64,000 nt of DNA, taken from positions 24,800,070 to 24,864,069 of the forward strand of contig NC_092671.1 in the NCBI RefSeq assembly GCF_964355755.1. Reading direction: 5' to 3'. This DNA comes from Antedon mediterranea. Lineage: Eukaryota > Echinodermata > Crinoidea > Comatulida > Antedonidae. The position numbers were made by a program, and so were the translations under genes. The notes beneath the pieces are model-generated. The model worked only from the letters and a program-made list of their open reading frames with translations. It did not search any database and was not told the DNA's origin. This document shows positions 1-11,706 of the stretch, piece after piece; the first letter of the stretch is position 1, and each line of letters starts with the position of its first letter.

Positions 1-539
1 TCAGCTGCAGCTGTAAGTTTTAAATGCACGGCTATCTATCCTGTCAGGGTTTTTTTTCATGACATAATAATTCCACTCTTTGTTTGTGTAGATCATCTGG
101 TGTGTATTATTTAAGGGTAAAGCCACTGTATTAGCCACTAGCCTTACCAGCTATGTCTATCTGGTATCTGAGAGACTTGCTAAAATAGAATAAAAAATGT
201 TATGTTAAAAGTATCTGTTAATAATCCTGATATAAGTCTTTCTTCAATGTGGGCTTATGACAGCACATAAGATTTTATTATTAGTGCTTATGTTAAATTT
301 TCGAGCAACTGAACAAGCTGGTGTGTCAACATTTTAACTGGTCATATATAGTTGCTACCATGCCGCTTGAATCGTAACATGTCATGATATTCATAGAAAT
401 AGATATAGCAACTTTCAGTAAGGTGACCTACCATACAACTTCTTTAATATAATAAAAGGAAATGTATAAATATTGACTTGGACTACTGCTCATTGGACAA
501 CACCCAGAGTAAACCACCCTCCAACAAAAAGATATGTAA

Positions 540-905
540 CACTCATTATATAGTTGTCCCGGGAAATTTTTATTGGGTAGTGGGATGTCTGCTAAGTGAT
601 AGTTGTTTGGCGTGGTTGTCCTGGAGATCGTTGTCTTAGAGGAGTATAGTTGTCTGGGAAAGAGTGGGTTGTCCTAGTGAGTTGATAGTAGGTGATAATT
701 GTCCTAACCGGGGTAGTTTATGTGGGTATTTGTCCTAGAAGGTAGTTGTGGTAAAGGGTTAGAGGTTAGTTGTTCAGCAGAGTAGTTGTCCTAGGGGGGT
801 AGTTGTCCTAGGGGTACAGTAATCGTCCTAGGGGTACAGTAATTGTCCAAAGGGGATAATTGTCCTAGAAGGTAATTTTCCTAGGGGTAATTGTCCTTAG
901 GGGTG
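540..905. repeat. Degenerate tandem repeat, TTGTCCTAGGGG units
   Basis: About 15 imperfect copies of GTAGTTGTCCTAGGGG-type units with variable spacers. The best-preserved part is 775-905, where GGTACAGTAATTGTCC also repeats. No gene signal. Confidence 0.75.
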
Positions 906-1989
906 AATGTCTTCAAACATAAAAAAAGTATTATAACATTGCCCTCTCAATAACGTAATTAGGAGATTAGATAATTAGAATATTTATTGAATATCATGTG
1001 ACCCACAATCTTCAAATCAGATGATAAGATTCTACTTCTGTGTTTTATTGTTGAATTAATTAATTAAATTTTTTACTTTGGATACACAATTCTGATTACA
1101 TACAATTTATCATACAAAGACTATTTGATAATCACTGTTTATTTATTTATCATAAAAATTATTCACAATTTTCACAAAACTTGTATATGCAAAAACCAAC
1201 TAATAACTCCACTATTAACTTGTGAGGAGTTGTGAAAGTCTGCGCCAGATCAGACTTGTCATATACAAAACTAAGGTTTAGAGTATCAAGCCTGCTGTAT
1301 ATAACTCATCTTTGGTAAATAAAAGTTGGTTTTTCTTTAATTGTTTATACTTAGAACATAGAATTGACAACTTTCCACAACAAAACTTGAATGGGTTTCA
1401 TCAGTACACATTATTGCTTAATGTGTAGAAGACTTCATTTAAGTACTCGATTAGATAAGAATGAGATTGGGTACTTTTTGTATATACAATTTTCTTTCGT
1501 TTGCGTTACTCTAGACTCACTACAAATAGGACAATCTATTCAACTTCATTCAGTATACTTCGTTCACTTGCACATGCAAGTAGCCATTGTCGACAAATGC
1601 TCAAAAGTGGATTGCAATATAATATAAATATACAGTTAACTTTAACAAATTTCAAATTGTAAAAGTACGTAACAGGTCAATAACTGTACCTCCTGACATT
1701 TTTCTGACATATATATTCTAAACAATCTGACACCAAAATGAACTTTCCACGCCATATGATATGGCAATAAAAAAAAAACAGTCGTCAAAGGTCAAATATG
1801 GTATTTCTGGTCATTTGAGAAAAAACTTTCATTATATAGTAAATGGAAATTAGTCAGGTTCCTCATGTATGAAAATATGGGTTCCGTAGGATTTTAATGC
1901 CCAAAGTGAGATTTCACTTGATTTTACCAAAAATGCTAGGTAACAAATTTTCACGATCCCGTAACCATGGTAACAGCCCCAAATTCAAA
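906..1989. other. AT-rich sequence, no gene seen
   Basis: Probably PIKFYVE intron. CATGTGACCCACAATC near 1000 recurs near 39660, so part is an old dispersed repeat. Short open frames here have no coding character. Confidence 0.4.
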
Positions 1990-2525
1990 ACGGCGACGAA
2001 ATGGCCATATCTCCATAACTCTTTTGTCTATTGACAAGATATTGGTATCAAAATAATCGGAATATATATATTTATATTCGTTGTAATAGAACATTTTTAC
2101 TAAATGCAACCGGAAATGCTATTTTCTGTACTATTGACCCTTGACCTTGACTCGTACTGTATCTTAAAAACGGCTGGTCATAGAAATTTAAGAATGGTCT
2201 CAAATTGCTTAGAACTTTATTTATTTATATTTATTGTAATGCAATATTTTGTTAAAAAATGTCCGGAAGCAAATTTATTGACCTTTGACATAGAGAATAG
2301 CTTACAAGGATAACCCTTTGGTCTATTGACAGGATATTGGTATCAAAATACTCGGAATAAATATATTTATATTCAGTGTAATAGACCATTTTGATTAAAT
2401 GTAACTTGAAATGCTATTTTTCTTTACTAGTGACACTTGACCTTGACTCGCACTGTATCTAAAAATCGGCTGGTCATGGAAAAAAAATGGTCTCAAATTG
2501 CTAAGACTATACATATTTATATTTA
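1990..2525. repeat. Dispersed repeat B, two partial tandem copies
   Basis: TCTATTGACA, GATATTGGTATCAAAATA, then TTATATTCGTTGTAATAGA, GACCTTGACTCG and GGCTGGTCATGGAAA occur twice (about 2020-2250 and 2318-2525). The second copy is cut by Helitron A1 and resumes at 3849. An inverted copy is at 5980-6450. Confidence 0.75.
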
Positions 2526-3848
2526 CTAGATGGTACGCTCGCTTCGCTCGCGTACCATCTAGGTCGTGCCCACAGATGGTTCTCGAATACATAATAATTT
2601 CAGCGTTAAAAAACTGGCGATTTCAAATGTACGTACCGCAGAACAATAATACATGTTGTTTACAGAAACGAATAAATAGACACTGTGATTTATGTACTCA
2701 ACTAAAATTAGCACCCTGGGAATTACTTCCGAAAAAGAAACTTGTCACAAAATGAGACCAATTGTTAAAGTCAAATTTAAACAAACTTAATTTGTGTTTT
2801 ATATGTAACATTAGGGTTGAGGGATGGGGAAGAGGATGGGTGCAAAGAGGAACAATTTTTAAATATATTCTTTATCCATTTAGTAACGAAATATTAATTG
2901 TTTTCATGTTTTACAACTAATATACCACTAAACACAGTAAAACATTGCGATGTAATACTTGTTGAAACTATCACCGTCCTAGTCGATTGAAAAGTACAGT
3001 ACATGTAACGATACATCACTACGACGACGTGTATATGTTTATATAATGTAAAACAATTTGTGAAAACCACCTCTATTCGAGGCAAATCATAAATTCGATT
3101 TAATCGTCAATATATATTAAATTATCTAACTCAACTTAATTAGTAGGCCTAATGGTTTTCAATTGTTTCTTAGAGCCAATTCATACTTAAGTTTATTTAT
3201 TTATTTATTTTATTTATTTATTCTGGTATAAAACTTACAACAAGTAGCCGCAAGGCTAAAAACGTTGCAATTACAAAATTACTATACAAAACTTACATAA
3301 CAATAAAAAGGATGTAAAAAATGAAATAACAACAATATCACTCTGACTCTTTGGCTCATGAACTATTGTTTAGCAAACAGAGATTGGAATGTTCCATTCA
3401 TCGCAAATCAATACATTTGTAAAAACGTATATTAAATCTATCAAAATAGCATTTTTTAAATAAAATCGGCCTGTCTTCAACATTATGATGCTGTACTCGA
3501 ACTGTTCAACCGGTTTTCAGCTATTAAAAACAATTATCGTAGGAGGAGATAGGAAAATGCGAAGTGTCCTCGTATTATTGTGTGCGGGTATTTTTCAAAT
3601 TGGACATCCATTAGACAGTGTATACCACGATCGGAAAACACCCCTATTTGGGGCAAATCGTTGAACCTAAATTCGTTTTAATCGTCAATAACTAATTATC
3701 GAATTCAATTTAATTAGTAAACAGGGTTACATCAGGTGGTTAAAATCAGTACCGAAAGTACGAACCAACTTTACATACCATCGAGTAAACATTCTAGAAA
3801 TAACGCGCGATTTACCGAATTTTGCCTTTACGTAAATTTATATATAGA
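2526..3848 (-). mobile_element. Non-autonomous Helitron, copy A1
   Basis: Read on the minus strand, the element starts TCTATATATAAATTTACG (at 3848) and ends in a palindrome GATGGTACGC...GCGTACCATCTAG, so the final CTAG lies at 2526-2529. The flanks are A|T on both sides. A related repeat at 2200-2260 has the same flanks joined without the insert (junction 2233/2234), so the boundaries are exact. It is 1,323 bp with no transposase or helicase frame. Copy A2 is at 11707-12611 and a piece is at 38133-38244. Confidence 0.82.
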
Positions 3849-4507
3849 TTGTAATGCAATATTTTGTAAGAAAATGACCGGAAGTAAAGTTATTCACCAT
3901 TGACATAGAGAATAGCTATTTACATTATAGACTAGTCCAGATTTTAGAAAAATTAAATGCTGTAGGCATTTCGTGTTAAAAGTGAAAAAACATGTGTTTT
4001 AGGGTAATTTTGGGGTGCTGAATTCAAATCTGCTGTTTACCCGGCCAAATTTTTTGATCTTCACCCTTAAAATGTGAAAAACAAAATGGCCGCCATTTCA
4101 GACTTATTTTGGCTTATAACTTGACTTTTAAGTGACGTAGCAAGTTAAAAATTGTGTCTATACCTATGTTTGTGATACTGAGGATTCAAAATATATTGTT
4201 ATTAAAGTTGTAAATATTCTATTTTAGCCACCATGTTGAAATCCAAGATGGCCACCATTTTAAACATATTTTGGCTTAACTTGACTTTTAATTAACATAG
4301 TAGGTTAAAAATGATGTCTATACCTATGTTTGTGATACTGAGGATTCCAAATATATTTTTATATTAAAAAGTTGTAAATATTCTATTTCAGCCACCATGT
4401 TGAAATCCAAGATGGCCGCCATTTAAAACGTATTTATTATTTTGTAAGAAAATGACCGGAAGTAAAGTTATTCACCATTGACATAGAGAATAGCTATTTA
4501 CATTATA
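3849..4507. repeat. Continuation of repeat B with an internal tandem duplication
   Basis: The 69-bp segment 3861-3929 (starting ATTTTGTAAGAAAATGACCG) recurs identically at 4439-4507. Between the copies are two tandem roughly 170-bp units containing TCTATACCTATGTTTGTGAT and CACCATGTTGAAATCCAAG, with ATGGCCGCCAT palindromes. Confidence 0.8.
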
Positions 4508-5979
4508 TTATTACAAGGATGGATAAATATTGGTCAGATGTTTTGGCCCTACTCTGACGTAATTTTCACTTTTACTAAGAATACATCATTAATACTTAAG
4601 TAATGTGGGACTCGCAACAACCTCCTAATAAATAGCCTGGCGTTCACTAGGATAATTATGTTATGCATTCAGTTCTTTTCTAAACTCACATTTTTAAATA
4701 TTGTTTTCAATTGCCATTTTGAACCTCTATAAATGTATTAATTGAAGATTTCTGATTTAGCTAAAATTAGTAAATGTCAGAGTGAGATTTGATGGTAATT
4801 ATAACCTATATTATTAGGAAGGTATCTTGCAAATTTGTTCATGCCCATGACTGGTTTTCATTTATATGCTCGTCTGATACATTGCCATCTAATCTAACAC
4901 AAATGAACCAGCTTGGCTTGATGTAGATGACCCAATAACAGTGAATAAAAGATTGAGACATTAATTTGAATGTAAAGAAAAAAAAATGTATTTAAATAGT
5001 GCTCTTTTCAGGCTCTAGAACAGAAGGAAAACAGTTAAAATGGGTTGGTGCTCTTGTTGGCATTACTTAAGAGGAGGAAATCGAACTAGAAATCCCATCG
5101 AACTCGCTCTTCAACACAAAACACACAAATCCTTCCAAGATTTCATCAAAATACATTCATAACAAAATCAACACAACATTGTCTTAGTAATCATTTCAAA
5201 GAAGTAAAAAATATATCTTAAACAGAGTTTTTTTTTAAGTTTGTGAGCAAAGTCTGGTTGTGGACTCCCTGAAATGAAAATGAAACTAAACACATTTAGT
5301 AGCTTAAAGGAGATAAAATTAAACATCAAAAACCTCGTGTTCACTTCTAACAATCTCACTCCTTAAATTGGTTCCTTGGCTTGGCGATATGACTCACAAA
5401 ATGGCAGTCAATGTTAGCATTGAAAGATTGCTTCTCATAACCACGTAATAATGTATGGCCGGCAGCAGTTCAATGTATGAGAAACCTCCATATATGAAAA
5501 TATTTCAAGAACAAGCATTAAAGGTACAAAAGTTAAAGAATCTCTCTCACTCCTTGACTGTCTTAATGGCAACAAGGATGCCGACACAATAAATGCATAG
5601 TACTGATGTAATTAAAGATGTTTTAATCCAGAAAAAATGTAAAAAGTATAGCAATTAACATTTCAGGAAAAGTGCAGGAAGAATCAATTTATTGAAGTGA
5701 ATGGAAGGAAAATAAATACAGTGCAATGAATTTCTACTGTAATTTTTACTATTGTCCAAAGTTGTTTACATATTTAAATGTGCTTACTTACACTATAAAG
5801 TATATACTATTTATATATAAAAACTAAATATGTGATTAGAAATTAAATATTCGAATGATGATAATAGGTATAAACTCATTTTTTAATCCCTACCACAAAC
5901 AATTGATGATACATGCTCAAATAGATAAATGCTTATATTACATAAAGTTCATGTTTATTAGGTCAAAGGTCAATTACTT
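4508..5979. other. AT-rich sequence, no gene seen
   Basis: Probably the last part of the long PIKFYVE intron before the exon at 6558. I found neither the preceding kinase exon nor a clear repeat family here. Confidence 0.4.
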
Positions 5980-6450
5980 TACTTCCGGTCATTTTCTAAC
6001 AAAATGTTGCATTAAAATAAATATAAATATGTATGTTCTGAGCAATTTGAGACCATTTTTAAATTTCTATAATCAGCCATTTTTTAGATACAGTTCGAGT
6101 CAAGGTCAAGGGTCAATAGTGCAGAAAAATACCATTTCCGGTTACATTTAGTACAAATGTTCTATTACAACAAATATAAATATATTTATTCCGAGTATTT
6201 TGATACCAATATCTTGTCAATAGAACAAAGGGTTATGGAGATATGACCAGAGACTACTGAATAAAAATCCTTGTAAGCTATTCTCTATGTCAAAGGTCAA
6301 TAACTTTGCTTCCAGACATTTTTTAACAAAATATTGCATTACAATAAATATAAATATATAAGGTCTGAGCAATTTGAGACCATTTTTAAATTTCCATGAC
6401 CAGCCGTTTTTAAGATACAGTACGAGTCAAGGTCAAGGGTCAATAGCATT
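5980..6450 (-). repeat. Dispersed repeat B, inverted copy
   Basis: The reverse complement of the 2000-2520 family: GAGCAATTTGAGACCATTTT, GTCAAGGTCAAGGGTCAATA, TATTTTGATACCAATATCTT. Two partial copies in tandem. It ends about 100 bp before the PIKFYVE exon at 6558. Confidence 0.75.
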
Positions 6451-6557
6451 AGCGTAGCCTTTTTTCGAATGTTGTTGAGTTCTTTGTCGACATAAGCCCA
6501 CCTTTAAGCTATTATGACTTTTGTGAGCATAATTGTTTTCTTATCTTTTTCTAACAG

Positions 6558-6654
6558 ATTTTTGACCTGAAAGGATCATTGCGCAATCGTCATGTGAAGA
6601 TATCCGGTGTGGAAACAGGAGAAATAGTTCTAATGGATGAGAATTTACTTAAAG
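6558..6654 (+). CDS. PIKFYVE: PIKFYVE exon (FDLKGS motif)
   Basis: Acceptor TTTTCTAACAG precedes 6558 and the donor is G|GTTATA after 6654. It encodes IFDLKGSLRNRHVKISG and continues to LMDENLLK, 32 codons plus one base. FDLKGS is the conserved PIP-kinase motif. Confidence 0.9.
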
Positions 6655-8615
6655 GTTATATGATATTTTAATTCTCTAAGTTATAGTAAATTTCTACATT
6701 TGTTGTGATGAATAAGTTTACCACCAGCAATGAGAGCTTAAAATAAGAAGTCTAGGCTATCACTACAAAAACTTACAAAAACAGAGTTTGTAGAAGTGTC
6801 CGGTGCCTGCCTAATGCTAGTCACCATCTGAAAGATAACCGCAAAGTCTGCTGTTCCTTTCACTTAGTACACAAAACCTAAATTAGTTTTCTGTAGTTGT
6901 GTCAACTAATCTACACTATAGCAAACTCGGAGTTTGCTCAAATTTGCTAGGCTTAAGAATATAAAGCTGATCTGTATAGTCTTATTGCAAGAAGCTTACT
7001 TTAATATTTTAATGTGTAAATCAATGTTTATAGACCTTTATTTTAATATATTTATCAACTATATAATTACAAAATCCTTACAATTGTATAATATGTTGAT
7101 CTTTTTTATTGCATCTAGTTATGGTAGATTCTCCAATATACATCAGACCACATACTAAAACAGTGCTAAGCAGAGCAGTAAACAATGACTCTACATTTCT
7201 TGCTAGTCACTTTATAATGGACTACTCGCTGTTGGTTGGAATAGATGACTCTACAAATGAGCTGGTTGTCGGAATTATCGGTTAGTTGGGTTAATCGTCT
7301 TTACTTCCATTCTCAAAATGAGTTTTAGGGCATTTTATAATGTATTTATTTTATATTTAATACAAATAAATGTTTGAGTTTAATATGGCGAAATTTGAAG
7401 GAATAACTGTTAATTCAATAAAGCGAAGCACTTTGAGTTGGAAAGTCAGGCTTGCAATGAATAAAAATATTCTTCCAATTGAACGAACAAATCATTAATT
7501 ATTCATTATTTTATATATATGTGTACTGTTCATTTTTTTCCGATAAGATCAACTTCCAGTACACTCATCTGAAAATGAGTACATGGTTGAAAAATACTAG
7601 GGAGGATAATTCAACAAAGAAACTGGCCACTCTACCCTATAATAATGACTTTCACTATGTCGACCGATGCCCAATGACGTTATTTTTTATGATATACACA
7701 TGCACTATAGTTAAATTTGAGAACTTGTTCAGTGTCATTTTGATGATCGCTCCCATAATTTAAATCATAATAATCAACCAATAAAAGGACTTTGGTGTGT
7801 TATATAATAATAGTATGGTATTTATACATCAAGTAAAATAAAGGCTGTTTCGTTATATAATGTGTGTTTTCTTTATTCCTTTTATAGATTATATTAGGAC
7901 ATTCACTTGGGATAAAAAACTGGAAATGTTTGTAAAATCTGTTGGAAATCAAGGTAAAATACAATTTAAAATTTGACCATTTCAAACAACTAAAAATATG
8001 TTTATAAATTCATCACTAATTTACTTTTTATTGTCTATACTTATTTTGTAGATACCGTAAGCAGGTAAAATGTAATTTATTTTATTTTAAAAGCTCACTT
8101 GGATGTACCCTACCTGTCTGAAATGTATTTCCAGCCAGAGTCAATGACAGGTTAACGCTGTTCAGGATTCCATCTTTAAGGATCCATCTATATGTTTCTA
8201 CTAGGGAAATTATGATTTCATTGCCTTGACTGCCTACTTTTCAACTTTCAACAGTACAATAAAACCCCTATAAACGACGCTTTGTAGATAAAGTTTACCT
8301 TTAATATGTGTGTCTCTTACCAGGACACTCAATCACTTGGTTACAGCAAAGTAATAAGGGTTCACCCATAGCAGGTGGTATTGCCATTTCATTCGTTTCA
8401 TTAATTATTTGCTTTTATTTTTTTAAATGGTAATAAAGACCTTATTGTATAAACTAAATATAATACTAAATCATATTTTTGTTTCAGGTAAAATGCCAAC
8501 AGTCCTATCTCCCGAATTATACCGGACAAGATTCTGTGAAGCTATGGACTGCTACTTCCTGATGGTACCAGAATACTGGACTGGTTTAGGAAAGGAAATA
8601 CAGTTGAATCCATAA
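6558..8615 (+). CDS. PIKFYVE: PIKFYVE, C-terminal four exons (partial gene)
   Basis: 1-phosphatidylinositol 3-phosphate 5-kinase makes PI(3,5)P2 on endosomal and lysosomal membranes, in a complex with VAC14 and FIG4. Four exons (6558-6654, 7119-7280, 7888-7953, 8488-8615) join in consistent phase to give about 150 residues ending in a stop. Visible PIP-kinase motifs, in order: FDLKGSLRNR, VLMDENLLK, the catalytic-loop segment IMDYSLLVGIDD, a metal-binding IID whose Asp codon is split across an intron, YIRTFTWDKKLEM, and the activation-loop region KMPTVLSPELYRTRFCEAM, then YFLMVPEYWTGLG near the end. Family knowledge: this C-terminal arrangement, including GKMPT and SPELYRTRF, is specific to PIKfyve/Fab1 rather than type I or II PIP kinases. 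The FYVE, DEP, TCP1-like and remaining kinase exons must lie upstream; none was recognised in 1-6557, so the preceding intron exceeds 6.5 kb. No frameshift or lost catalytic residue is seen. Confidence 0.93.
7119..7280 (+). CDS. PIKFYVE: PIKFYVE exon (catalytic loop)
   Basis: Acceptor TGCATCTAG precedes 7119 and the donor is G|GTTAGT after 7280. It encodes VMVDSPIYIRPHTKTVL, then SHFIMDYSLLVGIDD and NELVVGII. The exon ends on the first base of the split Asp codon of the IID motif. Confidence 0.92.
7888..7953 (+). CDS. PIKFYVE: PIKFYVE exon (IID/YIRTFTWDKK)
   Basis: A 66-bp exon with acceptor TTTTATAG and donor G|GTAAAA. Its first two bases complete the Asp of IID, and the exon continues YIRTFTWDKKLEMFVKS to GNQG. 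The phase fits both neighbouring exons. Confidence 0.9.
8488..8615 (+). CDS. PIKFYVE: PIKFYVE terminal exon
   Basis: Acceptor TTGTTTCAG, then GKMPTVLSPELYRTRFCEAM, YFLMVPEYWTGLGKE and a TAA stop at 8613-8615. This is the substrate-recognition (activation-loop) segment and the end of the kinase. The tail after WTGLG is a few residues longer than the vertebrate form I know. Confidence 0.93.
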
Positions 8616-8632
8616 TAATTGTTCATTATTCT

Positions 8633-8908
8633 ATGTTTCTGATAATCAATAAAGAAAGAACCAGTCCAAAAGCATTCCATGATGAATACAATTCCCTGTG
8701 GACACTTGTTTCCTTATTACATGGCAGAGACACCCATCCTCCATTCCCTTTTCAAAAGGTGAAAACAATTGGAAGGCTTCTAGAAAATTATTTTTTTCAT
8801 ACACCTAGATCCAACATTCTTGAAGCGCCCTTATCAGCCATGGAACTTAAATTGAAATCAAGATTGCAGGAATATGCAGATAGTTGTGAATTGTTGCCAA
8901 CCACCTGA
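8633..8908 (+). other. 91-codon open frame just after PIKFYVE stop (unassigned)
   Basis: An ATG-initiated frame beginning 18 bp after the PIKFYVE stop and ending TGA at 8906-8908. The composition looks protein-like: mixed charged and hydrophobic residues, with an amphipathic stretch near the C-terminus (MELKLKSRLQEYADSCELLP). I recognise no family. It may be a downstream ORF in the 3'UTR or chance; I see no splice acceptor or separate promoter that would make it an independent gene. Confidence 0.2.
8648..8653 (+). terminator. Candidate polyadenylation signal of PIKFYVE
   Basis: AATAAA lies 33 bp after the PIKFYVE stop. Another AATAAA occurs near 9482. Which one is used cannot be told from sequence alone, so the 3'UTR may be very short or about 900 bp. 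Confidence 0.35.
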
Positions 8909-9868
8909 TCTCTAGGGCTAGTGTGAATATAACAACAGAGTAAGGATTCATATGAACACATTGAAAAAGTTACGACATTTGTAATTCAATTCATTGTTTA
9001 TATATTGTTAATCTATTGCAAGTCATTATTTTATATTTTTTCTTATAATTCAGTTGTAAGTCAATTTTTTTTATTCTTTTTCTGTCTTAAATTTTAAATG
9101 CTTTTATTCCAGTTATCAAATATTGTTGACAGAACTTTATTAAAAGTGGGTTTTTTTTCAGCATTGAAATAGATTTCAAAATGAGAGGTTTAAAGTTATT
9201 TTAATTCCACAGTTATTTTCTTAATGTTAATTGTATTATTATATATTTTGGTCAGTCCCAGTACAGTACTTTTATTCTGATATTTCTTCATATAATATGT
9301 TTATGTTTTTGCAGAACTTAGTTCTGTTAAATGTACTTTGTAAGTATACTGTAGCAGTGATAACTACAGAAATTTCACTTTATTTTATTATTTGTCATGT
9401 TAAAATTGTTCTATGTTCATTTTTACAACATTTTTTCTGCAAAAGCTTGTTTTAATGTAAAAGTTAATGAGGCAGTCACTGTAATAAACATTTACATAAA
9501 AAAGGTTGTTAAACAATTGTGTAATCAATCACATAACTTCAAACTGCAGTAGAATCATGCTGACATGGTCCCTTTTATGCACAGTATTTGTATCCAAAAA
9601 TATTTGTATGATAATATTTTAATATTGAGTTATTTAGATGATCATATTATTATAAATCTATTGTGCTAACAGAAAATTAAGTGTAAGTAAGTTTTACCTT
9701 AGTGGCTTATAGTGTTGCATCACATGATATAGCTAGTCCTGACAATTCAGAATAAATGTTGAAATCATGTTTAGCCTATTACAGCATCTAGATAGTTTTA
9801 AAATGTCCAAAGTTTGTTACTGCAGTTGAAACAGGATAGCAAGATTATTTTCTTAAAAAATGATAATA

Positions 9869-9950
9869 CAGTCAACTCTCCCAATACCTTTAGGAAAGTA
9901 TTAGGAGAGTTTCTGGTTTTCGGAGAGTCTCGTATTGGGAGAGTTGACTG
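9869..9950. mobile_element. 82-bp fold-back element
   Basis: CAGTCAACTCTCCCAATAC at 9869-9887 and its exact reverse complement at 9932-9950, with a GGAGAG-containing middle. TA precedes the left end but the right flank is AA. CAGT-starting ends suggest a pogo/Tc1-type miniature element. Confidence 0.6.
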
Positions 9951-11706
9951 AATTAGTTGCAACTATTTATTAAATACATTACCAGCAATAGGTCTATAAT
10001 TTCCAACTCATAAAGCATATACATGGTTATGCAAGTGTAAAAAATGTATTTGTATAAGTTTGTTATTTTATAAATTAATATAAAGTTTAAATTGAACTGA
10101 TATAATGTGCAATGACTTTGATTATGAGTTATGCTATAGTAATTGCGAACAAGATAGAATATATTTTATATGATCCAATAATCAAGTTGTCATTATTGTT
10201 TATTGTGTTCCATAGTTTAATGGTGTCACTTTTGTGTTTTAATACCTCCAAGGTGGTGACTCTCTGTAGAGCAATAGCCTATTGGAATTGTCAAGAATTC
10301 ATTTTTTAATGCTTATTTTTTTGTCCGTTCACTAAAATGCAAGCATGATGCACATATTGTACAACAAACTTTATATTTATGAAAAGAGTGTTGTGTTGCA
10401 TAACTATGTGCAGATTTCTGAAATTCTAAGAATGATTAAACTTCAAAACTAATAGATATTTTTCAATGAAACTTAACACACATATGCTTCATATTAGGAT
10501 TAATCTTTCTGCATTATCATGAGCATTGATATTTTTCTCGTTATGTGCGCTTTGTAAATTAAAAATGCAATATTTTTCATTGTTGCACCACTCGTATGTA
10601 GCATAGAAAGAACATTTTTGCACAAGCTCATGTAGCATATCTGTTACCAAATTTATCCCAAAATTCAATATGTTGTTGCTACAACAATTCTCTTTACACA
10701 TATATTGCGTGAAATAAAAATTAACAGTCAACTAAACTGTTTACAATGCTAATACTGACTGCCGAAATAGCCTTATCGATCAACTGAAATGCCTATGGCT
10801 AGGGCCACAGCTGTGCTGTCCGTAGAACCATAGACCAAGCCTTAAACTGTATAATAGCAGGTGCAAGTTATGATGTGTTGCAAGATATAGCCTAACTCAT
10901 CACTGTAACGAGTACATCTAGTTTTTAATTAAAGGTATTAATTAAGGTATGATGATGATTACAGCAATGGCGGGGGACTGATATAAACAGTATTTGATAG
11001 GACAAACAGCTTGGTCCAACAATTTTTACATCTAAAATTATATAGACAAATTCAATAAATCAAATTAATTGAGGAAAATTGATACATGCAAGGAAAATTA
11101 CTATTTTAGTTACAATTTTATTTTTAAACTGCTAAATTAACCACAATGTAAATGATGTAGATGAGTTTTGAAATAATATTGCCAAGGGGGAAAAATTCTC
11201 TTCCTTTTTCAAAGATTACATCAAAAAAATATTATGTCATGGGAGCACATTCGTCTGGTAAACAACTTCACAATCTTCCAAAAAATATTTACAGTTTGCG
11301 AATCAAACATTAAAAGGAAATGAAAACTATTCCACTCCAAAGATAGTAAAGCCGTAGTTGGCATAATCATATTATATCCGTTAGTATTTCAGCAGTTAGT
11401 CACGTTTATACTTCCAAAGTACAACCTCCTCCAGTGCTACACATGAAAACGACCAAAATGTTTTACTTTCATTTAAATGTTTTTGAAAAGTTAAATTTTA
11501 ATAATTATATCACCGCCTTCCCCATCACAGCTAGACTGAGTAAAGTTAAATTAATTACACAATGATACATCAAATATGCCAATAAATCTAAGAAAATTTA
11601 TGAATGTAAAATCAATGTAAAATAATTAGCAGGTTAAAACTGTAAACTATAAATGATGAAGTTCAAAAATAAATGCCTAAAAAATATGGTAGTAAACATT
11701 TTTTTA
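9951..11706. other. Intergenic AT-rich sequence between PIKFYVE and PITRM1
   Basis: Lies between the two convergent 3' ends. Nothing coding is seen; the short frames lack any recognisable motif. Confidence 0.4.

Noticed and set aside
1-20. Possible exon end at the window start (AGCTGCAGCT followed by GTAAGT)
   Set aside because: The donor-like string is good, but only about 12 bp precede it and they do not match the PIKFYVE residues expected before FDLKGS.
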